DNA from: CAZJCK01 sp964544635
GTDB taxonomy: Bacteria; Zixibacteria; MSB-5A5; GN15; FEB-12
DNA: 64,000 bases
Assembly: GCA_964544635.1 (NCBI GenBank)
Contig: CAZJCK010000002.1
Coordinates: forward strand, 1 to 64,000
Direction of reading: 5' to 3'
The notes beneath the pieces were generated by a model. That model searched no databases. It was not told the origin of the DNA and was given only the letters and a program-made list of their open reading frames with translations. Position numbers and translations under genes: made by a program. Of the stretch, positions 7,244 to 16,448 are shown piece after piece (position 1 is the first letter of the stretch; every line of letters begins with the position of its first letter).

Positions 7244-7317
7244 GGGCAGACTCAACTTTAGGAGGCTGCCGGTCGTTGCTTCGAGCCGTAGGGCAGCCTC
7301 AGCCTTGTGAGGCTGCC
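7244..7317. repeat. Two copies of a 27-base hairpin unit
   Basis: The units at 7244-7270 and 7291-7317 match at 22 of 27 bases. The second forms a perfect 10-bp stem (GGCAGCCTCA / TGAGGCTGCC); the first is imperfect. They start 47 bases apart and look like degenerate members of a repeat family. Confidence 0.65.
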
Positions 7318-7354
7318 GTCGCGCCTCTACCGAAAAGATTGAGAAAGTGATACC

Positions 7355-8074
7355 ATGCGTACTGTTGAAAATTGTGTTGTCATTATAACGGGGGCATCGC
7401 GAGGGATCGGCGCGGCCATCGCCCGGCTGTTCGACCGTGAGGGCGCGCGGCTCATCCTGTGTGCTCGCAACGAAGATGACTTGAACAAACTGGCCGACTC
7501 GCTTACGCAGGAGCGCGACCGTATCATCACGGTTGCGGCCGATGTCGGCACCAAAGACGGCATGCACAAGCTAATCTCGACCGCCCACGAGAAATTCTTT
7601 CACATCGACATCGTCATCAACAACGCCGGTGTCGGCTTTGGCGGCGAGATACACGAGATGAGCGACGATGAGTATGATACGATGATAAACACCAATGTGC
7701 GCTCGATCTTCTACTCGTTCAGGGAGGCGCTGCCGAAAATGATCGAGAAGCAGTCCGGCCAGTTCATCAACATTTCATCGGGCGCCGCGCGGATCGGCGC
7801 CCCCGGGTATGCGATCTATGCCGCGACCAAGGCGGCGGTGAATGTCTTGTCGGAATCGGTGGCCGGCGAAGTGCGGCAACACGGTATCAAGGTCAATGTG
7901 CTGTCGCCCGGATCGACCGATACCTCGTTCGGCGGCCGTGAACCCGGCCAGTCGGACAAACAGCGACTGTCGCCCGACGATGTCGCCGAAGCGGTGCTGT
8001 TCCTGGCGCACCAGGACGCCAACACGTGGACCTCCCACGCCGACCTCCGACCCCTCATCACGAAAAAGCAGTAA
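7355..8074 (+). CDS. Short-chain dehydrogenase/reductase (SDR)
   Basis: The 239-residue protein is a classical SDR. The cofactor motif TGASRGIG is near residue 12, NNAGVG near residue 90, the catalytic serine lies in NISSGAA, and the YxxxK pair is in YAATKAA. These enzymes oxidise alcohols or reduce ketones with NAD(P)H in the cytosol. Substrate cannot be read from sequence. It stands alone after the repeat cluster and is followed by a transporter gene after 89 bases, so a link to the BMC operon is not shown. Confidence 0.9.
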   Translation: MRTVENCVVIITGASRGIGAAIARLFDREGARLILCARNEDDLNKLADSLTQERDRIITVAADVGTKDGMHKLISTAHEKFFHIDIVINNAGVGFGGEIHEMSDDEYDTMINTNVRSIFYSFREALPKMIEKQSGQFINISSGAARIGAPGYAIYAATKAAVNVLSESVAGEVRQHGIKVNVLSPGSTDTSFGGREPGQSDKQRLSPDDVAEAVLFLAHQDANTWTSHADLRPLITKKQ

Positions 8075-8163
8075 CCGTCACGCACCGGGATTATTTGTTG
8101 CTTTGATTACTGTCCTGCCTACCTTGCACCCCAGGAGTATTCTCACCAGCAGGGAGTGTGCGG

Positions 8164-9621
8164 ATGGATAACAGTGTCATACTGACGATTTCATTCATTG
8201 TCTACAGCCTGTTTATCATCGGCTTCGGCCTCTATTCCACCAGACTGAAGAAGCATACCGATGCCGACTTCGTGCTGGCCAACCGTGAACTTGGCCCCTG
8301 GGCATCGTCGCTGTCGGCCTCGGCATCGTCGGAGTCAGGCTGGGTCATGCTCGGCCTGGTCGGCGAGGCGTACCTGTTCGGCCTGGCGGCGTTCTGGATC
8401 GTGCCCGGTATCGCTGCCGGCTACCTGTTTAACTGGTTCGTAATCGCCGAGCGATTGCGCAAAGACACCGTAGCATCCGGCGCCGTGACATTACCGCAGT
8501 ATATCATGAGTCGTTTCGATCCCGGGTCGGTGGCGCTGCGTATCATTCCGGTCGTCATCATCACGCTCGCCATGCTCGGCTATGTTGCGGCGCAGATGAA
8601 TGCCGCGGGCAAGGCGTTCCATGCCACGTTCGACCTGTCATACGAGTGGGGCGTGATCGCCGGCGCGGTCATTATACTGGCGTACACGGTTACCGGCGGC
8701 TTCCGGGCTATCGCCTGGACCGATATCATCCAGGCCGGTTTCATGTTCGTCGCCCTCATCGTGATGCCTTTCATTGTTCTCAGCAACCTGGGGGGCTGGA
8801 GCGAGTTCGTGGCTGCCATCACCGCGATGGATCCGGCCACGCTGTCGTTTACATATGGCCGGACCGGTTTCGCCTTGTTTGGCTTCGTCATCGGACTGCT
8901 CGGCATTGGCCTCGGTTATCCGGGACTACCCCACGTGTTGTCGCGCTTTATGGCGGCGAAGGATACCGCCACCGTGAAGCGGGCCGGATCGATTTCGATT
9001 ACCTGGATGGTGCTGGTGTATATCGGCGCCATTTTCTTCGGACTGTTTGCCAAGGCCTACTTCGGCGTACTCGACGATCCCGAGCAGGCGCTGCCGATTG
9101 CAGTTGCCGAGTTTCTCCCGCCGGTACTGGGCGGCTTTGTCATCGCAGCGATCGTCGCGGCGATCTGTTCGACAGCCGACTCGCAGTTGATAGTCGTGTC
9201 GAGCACGATCTCGCGCGATATCCTGCCGTGGCTGTCGAAGAAAGAAGATCCCAATTTGTCGCCGGAGCAGCGCTTTCAGCGGCTGCAACGCCTCGACCGC
9301 TGGGCGCTCGTGGTCCTCGCCGTGCTGTCGGTCCTGTTTGCTCTGACCGAGAACCGTGTCATCTTCGACTTCGTCCTCTATGCCTGGAGCGCCCTCGGCG
9401 CCGGCTTCGGGCCGGTCGTCATACTCGGCCTGCTCTGGAAGAAAACAACCAAGGAAGGCGCTATTGCCGGTATGTTGACCGGTTTGATTGTTACGGTAGT
9501 ATGGAACAACACGGCTGCGCTCAAGGACGCTGTCTATGAACTGGTACCGGCCTTTATCCTCGCTTTCCTTGCTACCTGGCTGGTGTCGATGATGACGGCA
9601 AAGATGGAGGCACGCACCTGA
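8164..9621 (+). CDS. Sodium/solute symporter (SSS family, PutP-like)
   Basis: The 485-residue integral membrane protein has about 13 hydrophobic helices and matches the sodium:solute symporter family. Landmarks include the N-terminal ADFVLANRELGPWASSLSAS region, the SESGWVMLGL segment and CSTADSQLIVVSSTISRDIL in the middle helices, as in proline symporter PutP. It takes up an organic solute with Na+. ATG 8164 was chosen because AGGGAG lies seven bases upstream; a GTG at 8158 would overlap that site. One base separates its stop from the next start, so it is co-transcribed with the acylase-like hydrolase. Confidence 0.9.
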   Translation: MDNSVILTISFIVYSLFIIGFGLYSTRLKKHTDADFVLANRELGPWASSLSASASSESGWVMLGLVGEAYLFGLAAFWIVPGIAAGYLFNWFVIAERLRKDTVASGAVTLPQYIMSRFDPGSVALRIIPVVIITLAMLGYVAAQMNAAGKAFHATFDLSYEWGVIAGAVIILAYTVTGGFRAIAWTDIIQAGFMFVALIVMPFIVLSNLGGWSEFVAAITAMDPATLSFTYGRTGFALFGFVIGLLGIGLGYPGLPHVLSRFMAAKDTATVKRAGSISITWMVLVYIGAIFFGLFAKAYFGVLDDPEQALPIAVAEFLPPVLGGFVIAAIVAAICSTADSQLIVVSSTISRDILPWLSKKEDPNLSPEQRFQRLQRLDRWALVVLAVLSVLFALTENRVIFDFVLYAWSALGAGFGPVVILGLLWKKTTKEGAIAGMLTGLIVTVVWNNTAALKDAVYELVPAFILAFLATWLVSMMTAKMEART

Positions 9622-9622
9622 G

Positions 9623-12070
9623 ATGTCGATCGTCAGTCGAGCCAAACCGCTGTTGATACTGTTCGCTGTCGGCCTGATCCTCGGGATCGGCGCCACCGCG
9701 ATCTGGTTCTACCATACCCTTGGTGAATCGAAGCCGTCGCTCGACGGCGAGTTTTCGCTGGTTGGCGTTGACCAGCCGATCAGCATCACCACCGATTCGA
9801 TGGGCATAAGCCAGATCTTTGCGCAGACCCACGATGATGCCTGCTTCGCGCTCGGCTGGCTGCACGCGAGCAACCGAATGTTTCAAATGGACCTGGTGCG
9901 ACGGTTATCGCACGGGCGGCTCGGCAGTATGCTCGGCGCCGCCGCCCTGCCGCACGACAGCACACAACTGATGTTCGGTCATGCCCGCATGGCGCGCGAA
10001 GCGCTGCCCAGGCTGTCGGAGCGCAACCGGATATTGCTGCAGTCGTATTGCGACGGCATCAATGCGTGGCTGGCACACACCGACGCCAAGCCGTTCGAAC
10101 ATGTCATCCTCGGACTGGAGATCGATCGCTGGACGGTGCACGATTGTCTCACCCTGCTTTCCTTTCAAACCTGGTTCTCCGATGCCCTGCAGAACCGTGA
10201 CGAAATCCTCTTCAAGCTCGCCCGCACCAACGGCAGTGAGATGGCTGCAACGCTGACCGGCGATTACCCGGGCTGGGCGCCGACGACGGTACCGGAGCCG
10301 CCGGGGTACGGCGCGGCAACAACGGAAAGCGCGGCAGCGCGACAGTTTCGGCGATCGGTATCGGCCGATCAGAGATCGGCGGTTGAGGAAACGTGGTGGG
10401 ATCGACTGAATCCGCGGAGTCGCCTGCGTGCCGAACTGCTACAGTCGCTTCGCCGACCCGGCAGCATGTCGATGAGTCATTCCTCCAATGCCTGGGCGGC
10501 GGCGCCGGAGCGCACCCAATCCGGGGCGTCGGTTTTCGCCAACGATCCGCACCTCGACATCACCCGGCTGCCGCAGTTCTGGTATGCGGTAGCGGTACAT
10601 GTTGCCGAGGATTCCAGCAAAGTGCTGGGCATCACCGCGCCCGGTCTGCCGTTTGTTTCTATGGGACATAACGGAACATCGGCGTGGGGCTTCACTGCCG
10701 GTGGCATCGATATCACCGAGTATTATAAGGAAACGCTCAACCCGGACGACTCGACACAGTACCTCACTCCTGACGGCTGGACAAACCTGGAGGTGGCGAC
10801 CGATTCCATCCTCGACAGTGAGGGCTGGCGCCCGATCGAAATTCGCAAAACCCGCAACGGCCCGATCATGCACCTGAGCGACACCGCCGGCATCGTCTAT
10901 GCGATCCGCTGGGCCGGCTTTGATGCCGACCTGGCTGATGTCGTCGCGGCCGCATTCGCCCTGCCGCACGCAACCGACTTTGATACCTTCCGCAAAACCG
11001 TCGTGCGCTTCGGCGCCTTCGACGCCAGCTGGGTGTATGCCGACCGTGACACCATCGGCTTCCAGCTCGGCACACCGGTGCCGGTGCGACCGAAGGAGAC
11101 GTACAACCTGCCGATTCCCGGCTTTATCGACGAGTACCAGTGGCAGGGATACCGTCCGCTTCAAGAGACTCCCCACGCCGCCAACCCGGCACAGGAATTT
11201 CTCGCCAGCAACAACAACGCTCCGGCGCGCGATCTTGACGGCAACTTCGCGGCCGATCGCATCCTCTCATCGACCTACTATCTCTTGAACGGCACGGCGA
11301 TCGACGCCGCTTACATGCACCGGATGCAGATGGATCTGACCGACCGGTATCTCAAACGATGGAAACCGGAACTCGTTCGACTGCTTCAAGAGAACGGTTA
11401 TACCGACTGGGCGTCACGCATGAAGACCTGGGATGGTAGCGCCACGCCTGACTCTCGTCCAACACTCCTGGTGAACCTGTTTCTGTCGCAGATGATACGG
11501 TTCACGTTCGATGACGAGATCGGCGACGACACCCTGACCGTGCGATTTCTCTGGATGGATCATGTCTATCATACCGAAGACACCCTCTGGTTCGACGACA
11601 TTGCCACCGACACGATTGTGGAAACGCGGCATGATATCAGCCGCCGCGCCCTCGACAGCGCCATCGCCCTGGCCGACGACCGGGCCTGGGGTGACGCCCT
11701 CACCCTGACAATTCGCCACCCCATGGCCGCCATTCCGCTGGTATCGAACCTGCTCGATCTGGAACACGGACCGTATCCCGGCAGCGGCACCGCCGGGACT
11801 CTCAAAGCCTCGTTTTTCCGCGAGGAGCCGCAGGGTAATTTTTCAGTCTTTGTCGGGCCGAGCTGGCGGATGATCGTCGACCTGGCCGATCCAAACGGGG
11901 CAACCGTCTGTTTGCCGGCCGGCAACAGCGGCCATCCCCAATCCCCCTATTTCTTCAATTTCTTCGATTTCTGGCGCGAGGGCGGCCGCTGGCCGGTACC
12001 GCTCGATTCGGCGATGGTTGAAGAGCGGGCAGCTCATCGGTTGATCCTGTCCCCGCCTCGACAAAAATAA
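9623..12070 (+). CDS. Penicillin acylase-family Ntn hydrolase (S45)
   Basis: The 815-residue protein starts with a signal anchor (residues about 8-30), then shows the penicillin/cephalosporin acylase layout: an alpha-chain region, a spacer, and the autoprocessing site at Ser288 (SNAW), followed by TQSGASVFANDPHL typical of the beta chain. Self-cleavage would expose Ser288 as nucleophile. Family members hydrolyse amide-linked acyl groups, including penicillins and acyl-homoserine lactones; the substrate here is unknown. The location is probably periplasmic. It is coupled to the symporter gene, so its product may be taken up by that transporter, which is inference. Confidence 0.9.
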   Translation: MSIVSRAKPLLILFAVGLILGIGATAIWFYHTLGESKPSLDGEFSLVGVDQPISITTDSMGISQIFAQTHDDACFALGWLHASNRMFQMDLVRRLSHGRLGSMLGAAALPHDSTQLMFGHARMAREALPRLSERNRILLQSYCDGINAWLAHTDAKPFEHVILGLEIDRWTVHDCLTLLSFQTWFSDALQNRDEILFKLARTNGSEMAATLTGDYPGWAPTTVPEPPGYGAATTESAAARQFRRSVSADQRSAVEETWWDRLNPRSRLRAELLQSLRRPGSMSMSHSSNAWAAAPERTQSGASVFANDPHLDITRLPQFWYAVAVHVAEDSSKVLGITAPGLPFVSMGHNGTSAWGFTAGGIDITEYYKETLNPDDSTQYLTPDGWTNLEVATDSILDSEGWRPIEIRKTRNGPIMHLSDTAGIVYAIRWAGFDADLADVVAAAFALPHATDFDTFRKTVVRFGAFDASWVYADRDTIGFQLGTPVPVRPKETYNLPIPGFIDEYQWQGYRPLQETPHAANPAQEFLASNNNAPARDLDGNFAADRILSSTYYLLNGTAIDAAYMHRMQMDLTDRYLKRWKPELVRLLQENGYTDWASRMKTWDGSATPDSRPTLLVNLFLSQMIRFTFDDEIGDDTLTVRFLWMDHVYHTEDTLWFDDIATDTIVETRHDISRRALDSAIALADDRAWGDALTLTIRHPMAAIPLVSNLLDLEHGPYPGSGTAGTLKASFFREEPQGNFSVFVGPSWRMIVDLADPNGATVCLPAGNSGHPQSPYFFNFFDFWREGGRWPVPLDSAMVEERAAHRLILSPPRQK

Positions 12071-12102
12071 GTTTTTGACTGGAAACACCGGGGGACGAGG
12101 CG

Positions 12103-12108
12103 TATAAT
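12103..12108 (+). promoter_or_regulatory. Candidate -10 element before the kinase operon
   Basis: A perfect TATAAT lies 45 bases before the kinase start. A TTGACT at 12075-12080 is 22 bases away, too far for a normal -35, so only the -10 is proposed. Confidence 0.3.
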
Positions 12109-12152
12109 CCAGAAAGATATCGGTCTATCATGTCCAACAAAACGGTCGGGAG

Positions 12153-13982
12153 ATGGAAGAAAAACTCATTGGTAATTACAGGGTTCTGAAGAAGCTCGGC
12201 GCCGGCGGTATGGCACGGGTCTACCTGGCGGTGCATAAAGATGTTCCGAACCTGAAAGTGGTGCTCAAGATCCTCACCGACCCGCGCCTGGTCGAACGGT
12301 TTCGCCATGAGGCCGACAAGCTGGCGCTGCTGGACGGTCATGCGGGGATCTGCCGTATCAAGCACTTCTTCAACCACGGCGACGAGATGGCAATCGCCAT
12401 GGAATATATCGATGGCGTCACGCTCGATGAATACCTCAAAGCTACCGAACGTCTCCCCATCCCCGATGCTATCCGGATCGTTCTGGCGGTACTCGATATC
12501 CTCCAGTTTGCTCACCAGAAGGATATTTATCACCGGGATATCAAACCGAGCAATATCATGATGAACAAGCAGGACGAGGTCAAGATCATCGACTTCGGTA
12601 TCGCCAAGTCGAAGACCGACCCGAGCCTGACACTTGCCGGCACCGCCGCCGGCACCCCGGCCTATATGGCGCCCGAACAGTTCACGCCCAGTGATGATCT
12701 CGACTATTCACTGGTCGATGTCTATGCCTGCGGCATTACCCTGTACCATCTGGTTACCGGTGAACTGCCCTTCGAGGGAGAAAATGAGTTCGTCATTCGC
12801 GATGCCAAGCTGTTTGGCGAACCGTCCAAACCGCGCCAAAAAAATCCATCGGTGCCCAAAGCGGTCGAGTCGGTAATCATGAAAGCGATGCACAAAGCGC
12901 CGGAACAGCGCTACCAGTCGGTTGGTGAGATGGCCGCCGAGCTGCGTCAGATTCTCGGTGGCATGACCGACACCGAAAAGACCGCCCCGATGGTGCCGAC
13001 CCGCGAGGTGGTAGCGCAGAAGAAAGGCGAAGGCGGTAGCGGCGGTATGAAATGGGGTGCTATCGGAATCGGCGCGGTGGTCGTGGTAGTGCTGGCGGTC
13101 GCGGCCTGGATGTTCTGGCCTGGGGAACCGTCAGCCCCGCCCCCCGAACCGCCGCGGGCGGTGGCGCCGCCCGACGGCGCCCGCCTGAACGATCCGTCGG
13201 CAGTCCAGCTGGCCTGGACCGCGACCGGTGGCGCCGGCGCCGAATACGTCGTGCAGTGGTCGAGCGATTCGACCTTCGACGATGGCGGCCGCATCGAACG
13301 ACTGGCCCGCAATTCCTTCACACCGCCGGAACCGCTCGATACCGGGCAATATTTCTGGCGGGTCAAGGCGGTCACTACAGCGGGCGTCGAAGGCGCCTTC
13401 TCGGCAATCCGTTCCTTCCGGCTGGCCGCACAGCCACAGCAACCGGCCGAAGGGGTGCTGGTGGTGTCGGTGAATGAGGCCGATGGCACTGCCTATTATT
13501 TGAACGATCAACTGGTCGGTCGCAATGAACCGCAACTGACCATGACGCTCGATTCCGGCGATTATGAACTCGTCGTCGTCAATGGTCGCTCTCAGGAGAA
13601 ACGACTTCGCTACGAATTCATAATGCTGCCTGACGATACCGTTTCCCGAAATGCACAATTCAGCATTACGCCGACCCGGCAGCAGGAAGAGCGGCCCGAC
13701 CGGCCCCGGGAAGACCAGCCGGTCACGACGGAACCGACCGGCCCTGCCACGGGTACACTGATTGTAGCCAGTCCGCCGTACAAAGGCGGCGATATTTATC
13801 TCAATGGCCTGATGACCGGTCACCAGACCCCCTTCGCGGTAGAACAGGTCGAGGCAGGAACAATCCGGGTGGAGGTCCGCTGGCCGGACACCGAGGAGGG
13901 CGCCAACCCGGCCAATCGCGATACAACCGTTACCCTCGAGGCGGCAGAGCGCCTCAGGGTGATTTTCCGTTACGATGATTAG
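12153..13982 (+). CDS. Transmembrane Ser/Thr protein kinase with Fn3-like and PEGA-like extracytoplasmic domains
   Basis: The 609-residue protein has an N-terminal Hanks-type kinase (residues about 9-268): glycine loop LGAGGMARVY (15-24), Lys39, catalytic HRDIKPSN (127-134), DFG (147-149) and APE (173-175), all intact. One transmembrane helix follows a Lys/Gly-rich linker (about 303-323). The outer part has a proline-rich stalk, an Fn3-like domain (WTATGG to FRVKAV-type strands) and a C-terminal PEGA-like domain (IYLNGLMTGHQTPF). It probably phosphorylates cytosolic targets in response to envelope conditions. It leads an operon of CsgG-like and outer-membrane genes. The GGGAG beside the ATG is too close to be an ideal ribosome site, but the kinase fold requires this start. 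Confidence 0.92.
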   Translation: MEEKLIGNYRVLKKLGAGGMARVYLAVHKDVPNLKVVLKILTDPRLVERFRHEADKLALLDGHAGICRIKHFFNHGDEMAIAMEYIDGVTLDEYLKATERLPIPDAIRIVLAVLDILQFAHQKDIYHRDIKPSNIMMNKQDEVKIIDFGIAKSKTDPSLTLAGTAAGTPAYMAPEQFTPSDDLDYSLVDVYACGITLYHLVTGELPFEGENEFVIRDAKLFGEPSKPRQKNPSVPKAVESVIMKAMHKAPEQRYQSVGEMAAELRQILGGMTDTEKTAPMVPTREVVAQKKGEGGSGGMKWGAIGIGAVVVVVLAVAAWMFWPGEPSAPPPEPPRAVAPPDGARLNDPSAVQLAWTATGGAGAEYVVQWSSDSTFDDGGRIERLARNSFTPPEPLDTGQYFWRVKAVTTAGVEGAFSAIRSFRLAAQPQQPAEGVLVVSVNEADGTAYYLNDQLVGRNEPQLTMTLDSGDYELVVVNGRSQEKRLRYEFIMLPDDTVSRNAQFSITPTRQQEERPDRPREDQPVTTEPTGPATGTLIVASPPYKGGDIYLNGLMTGHQTPFAVEQVEAGTIRVEVRWPDTEEGANPANRDTTVTLEAAERLRVIFRYDD

Positions 13983-14059
13983 GCTTGTGCCATTCACGGC
14001 CGTGCCATAGATTTTGTGTATCACGCAGCATTTTTTTCGAAACAGCGATAGGAGAACTC

Positions 14060-15118
14060 ATGAAGACACGCGATGTATTCCGACGTGCGACAATGCCTGT
14101 TATCGCATTGGTCGCCCTGGTGATCGGCGCAGCGCCCCTCGGGCAGGCGCAATCGTCCGATGCCGAAGAACTGGTGCCCAAGCTGGCTACTGCGATAACC
14201 TATTACACCGAAGGCGACTTTGAATCCGGTCTCAAGATCGCCAACGATCTCTTGCAGCGATCCGATCTGTCGGCCAAGGATTCGGTCGCTATCTACGAGG
14301 TCATGGCCATCATCAACTACGCCTACGGCCAGCAGCATCGCGACAAGGCGTTCGATTACCTCAACAGGATGGCCACCATCGGGCCGTGCATCATGCACCT
14401 TCCTCACGAGATCTGGCCGGCCGAGCTGCGTCAGCGATGGTTCGTCCTGGCTGACCAGGCCAACTCGCTGAACTGCCAGTCGACCGACAAGTCGGATGTT
14501 GTCACCATCGCCATCATGGAATTCGACAATCACTCGGTCGGCGAATACATGGAAACACTCGGTTCGCTTTCGAAGGGCCTGGCCGACATGTTCCAGCACG
14601 ATTTCGCCAAGCTCTCGAACCTGACAGTGGTTGAGCGCGACAAGATCAACTATGTGCTGCAGGAGCACGAACTGGTGAAGTCCGGCTCGGTAAATACCAG
14701 TGCCGCGGTGAAAGCCGGTGAGTTGCTGGGTGCGCACTACATGGTGTTCGGCAGCATCATCCAGCTCGATCACCGCACCTTCAAGATGATGGCGCGCGTC
14801 GTCGATGTCGAGACCTCCGAGATCGTCGCCTCGGTCGAACGCGAGGGCGCGCCGGATTACTTCGGTATCCAGGAAGAACTGACTGTCGAACTGGCCGAGA
14901 AGCTCGACCTGAAGGTTGGCGACGATGTGGAAGAGATGATCCGACAGGGTGGTACCGACTCGCAGGATGCCATGTTGCACTACTCCGAGGGCTTGCAGCA
15001 TTTCGACCGCCTGAACTACGAGAGCGCCTATGAAGCCTTCAAGAAGGCGTACGAAATGGATGAGTCGTTCGTCGAAGCCAAGAACAAACTGGAATTGCTG
15101 AAACCGCTGGTAGCCTGA
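14060..15118 (+). CDS. Exported CsgG-like protein with TPR-like repeats
   Basis: The 352-residue product begins with a signal peptide (MKTRDVFRRATMPVIALVAL) after the ribosome site AGGAG; earlier in-frame starts lack one. A helical N-terminal part (YYTEGDFESGLKIANDLL) is followed by a CsgG/TolB-N-like domain (residues about 150-290, TIAIMEFDNHSVGEYME, then TVVERDKINYVLQEHEL). A TPR-like unit (YSEGLQHFDRLNYESAYEAFKKAYEMD) ends the protein. CsgG forms the curli secretion channel, but many CsgG-like proteins are periplasmic and of unknown role. It follows the kinase and precedes a paralogous lipoprotein. Confidence 0.8.
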   Translation: MKTRDVFRRATMPVIALVALVIGAAPLGQAQSSDAEELVPKLATAITYYTEGDFESGLKIANDLLQRSDLSAKDSVAIYEVMAIINYAYGQQHRDKAFDYLNRMATIGPCIMHLPHEIWPAELRQRWFVLADQANSLNCQSTDKSDVVTIAIMEFDNHSVGEYMETLGSLSKGLADMFQHDFAKLSNLTVVERDKINYVLQEHELVKSGSVNTSAAVKAGELLGAHYMVFGSIIQLDHRTFKMMARVVDVETSEIVASVEREGAPDYFGIQEELTVELAEKLDLKVGDDVEEMIRQGGTDSQDAMLHYSEGLQHFDRLNYESAYEAFKKAYEMDESFVEAKNKLELLKPLVA

Positions 15119-15140
15119 GCAGGCAAAGAGAGCGAATTGC

Positions 15141-16448
15141 ATGAGACATTTGTCAGCGGGCCTGACCCTGCTGTTGCTGCTGAGCCTGATCGGCTGTGGA
15201 CCGAGCCTGTACCAGAAGGGTCGGTCGCTCGTCGAGCAGGAGCAGTATCAGCGGGCCATCGACCTGTACTATCAACAAATCAAAGACAATCCCAACTCGA
15301 GCCGGGCCTGGCGCGAGTTGGGCTATGCCTATTACAAGCAGGGTGAACTGCAGAAGGCGGAAGACGCCCTCGAACAGGCAACCCTGATGGAGCCGGATCC
15401 GGTCACGGCGGTCTACCGCGGCATGGTATTTGAATCGGCGAGACGCTACGACGACGCCATCAACGCCTATGCCTCCGCCCTCGCACTCAACCCGTCGCGG
15501 GAAATGCGCGAGATGGTCAACGAACGGTTGGTGCTGTTGACCCGCGAGCGGGCCAAACTGCGCGCCAAAACGATCGTTGAGCAGGAAGAACAGATCGATC
15601 CGACCGAGATTCCCGAAAATGCCGTAGCGGTAGTGGATTTCGATGCCACCAGCCTGCCGGAAAACATGACCCCGATGGCGCGCGGGCTGGCCGAACTGAT
15701 ATCGAATGACCTGGCGTCGATCGAATCGTTGAGAGTGCTCGAACGGATGCAGATCGATGCTATCCTCGCCGAGCTCAAATTGAGCGAGAGTGGCGCCGTC
15801 AACGAAACGGCGGCGCCGCGCACCGGCAAGCTGCTGGGCAGCCGCCGGATCATCACCGGCAACCTGATCGCTATCGATGAGGAGCAGGTACGGGTCGATG
15901 GCGCTATCATCGAAGTGATGGTCGACTCAACGACATTGACCGATGCTACCGAAGGGCAACTGCGACAGTTCTTCGAAATAGAAAAGCGGCTGGTTCAGGC
16001 AATTGTCGATTCCCTCGGCGTGGAATTGACCGAAGAGGAACGGGCACGTATCGACGATGTCCCGACCGAGTCACTCCCGGCATTTTTGGCCTGGAGTCGC
16101 GGCCTGCAGCTGGAAGGTCGCGGCCTCTATGCCGACGCCCACAACCAGTATGAACAGGCGATCGAGCTGGATCCCAGCTTCGGCCTGGCGGCACAGCACA
16201 TGCAGGCCACGTCGGGGCTGGGTAACAACCAGGCACTGGCGCCGGTCGGTAGTTTTGACCAGGCCGTGCTGGCCACGACCGGCAACACAGCCGGCGGCGC
16301 CGGCGGATCATCGCGCATGCTCCAGCAGATGAGCGCGTCGGACGGTTTCATACCGTCAGGCGGCCCGACCCAGCCACCGGCAGTCCCGCCCCAGGGACAA
16401 CCGGACGGAACAGCCGTCGTCAATGTGAAGGGGGATCTCGATGGTTAA
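15141..16448 (+). CDS. CsgG-like lipoprotein with TPR repeats
   Basis: The 435-residue protein carries a lipoprotein signal (LLLLLSLIGC, lipid-modified Cys about residue 19). TPR units follow (residues about 25-130), then a CsgG-like domain (about 160-290, VAVVDFDATSLPENMTPMA, then RVLERMQIDAILAELKLS). A second TPR-like unit (LYADAHNQYEQAIELDPSFG) and a Gly/Pro-rich tail end it. It is paralogous to the gene just upstream, suggesting paired subunits. The tail overlaps the next gene by eight bases, indicating translational coupling to the outer-membrane barrel. A secretion or assembly role is possible but not shown. Confidence 0.82.
   Translation: MRHLSAGLTLLLLLSLIGCGPSLYQKGRSLVEQEQYQRAIDLYYQQIKDNPNSSRAWRELGYAYYKQGELQKAEDALEQATLMEPDPVTAVYRGMVFESARRYDDAINAYASALALNPSREMREMVNERLVLLTRERAKLRAKTIVEQEEQIDPTEIPENAVAVVDFDATSLPENMTPMARGLAELISNDLASIESLRVLERMQIDAILAELKLSESGAVNETAAPRTGKLLGSRRIITGNLIAIDEEQVRVDGAIIEVMVDSTTLTDATEGQLRQFFEIEKRLVQAIVDSLGVELTEEERARIDDVPTESLPAFLAWSRGLQLEGRGLYADAHNQYEQAIELDPSFGLAAQHMQATSGLGNNQALAPVGSFDQAVLATTGNTAGGAGGSSRMLQQMSASDGFIPSGGPTQPPAVPPQGQPDGTAVVNVKGDLDG

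Larger units (their letters stand above)
7057..7354. other. Intergenic repeat cluster
   Basis: This 298-base gap has no convincing gene. It holds a hairpin (7065-7088), a dispersed ATTCCCGC/GCGGGAAT element (7158-7177) and two related 27-base hairpin units (7244-7270 and 7291-7317). These probably end the BMC transcript and separate it from the SDR gene. Confidence 0.6.

Noticed and set aside
7061..7567. Minus-strand open frame containing VIPAKAGIQ
   Set aside because: The peptide is the known translation signature of a dispersed palindromic repeat, and the rest is antisense to the SDR gene.
12075..12108. Full sigma-70 promoter TTGACT/TATAAT before the kinase
   Set aside because: The 22-base spacing is too long for normal recognition, so only the -10 was kept.
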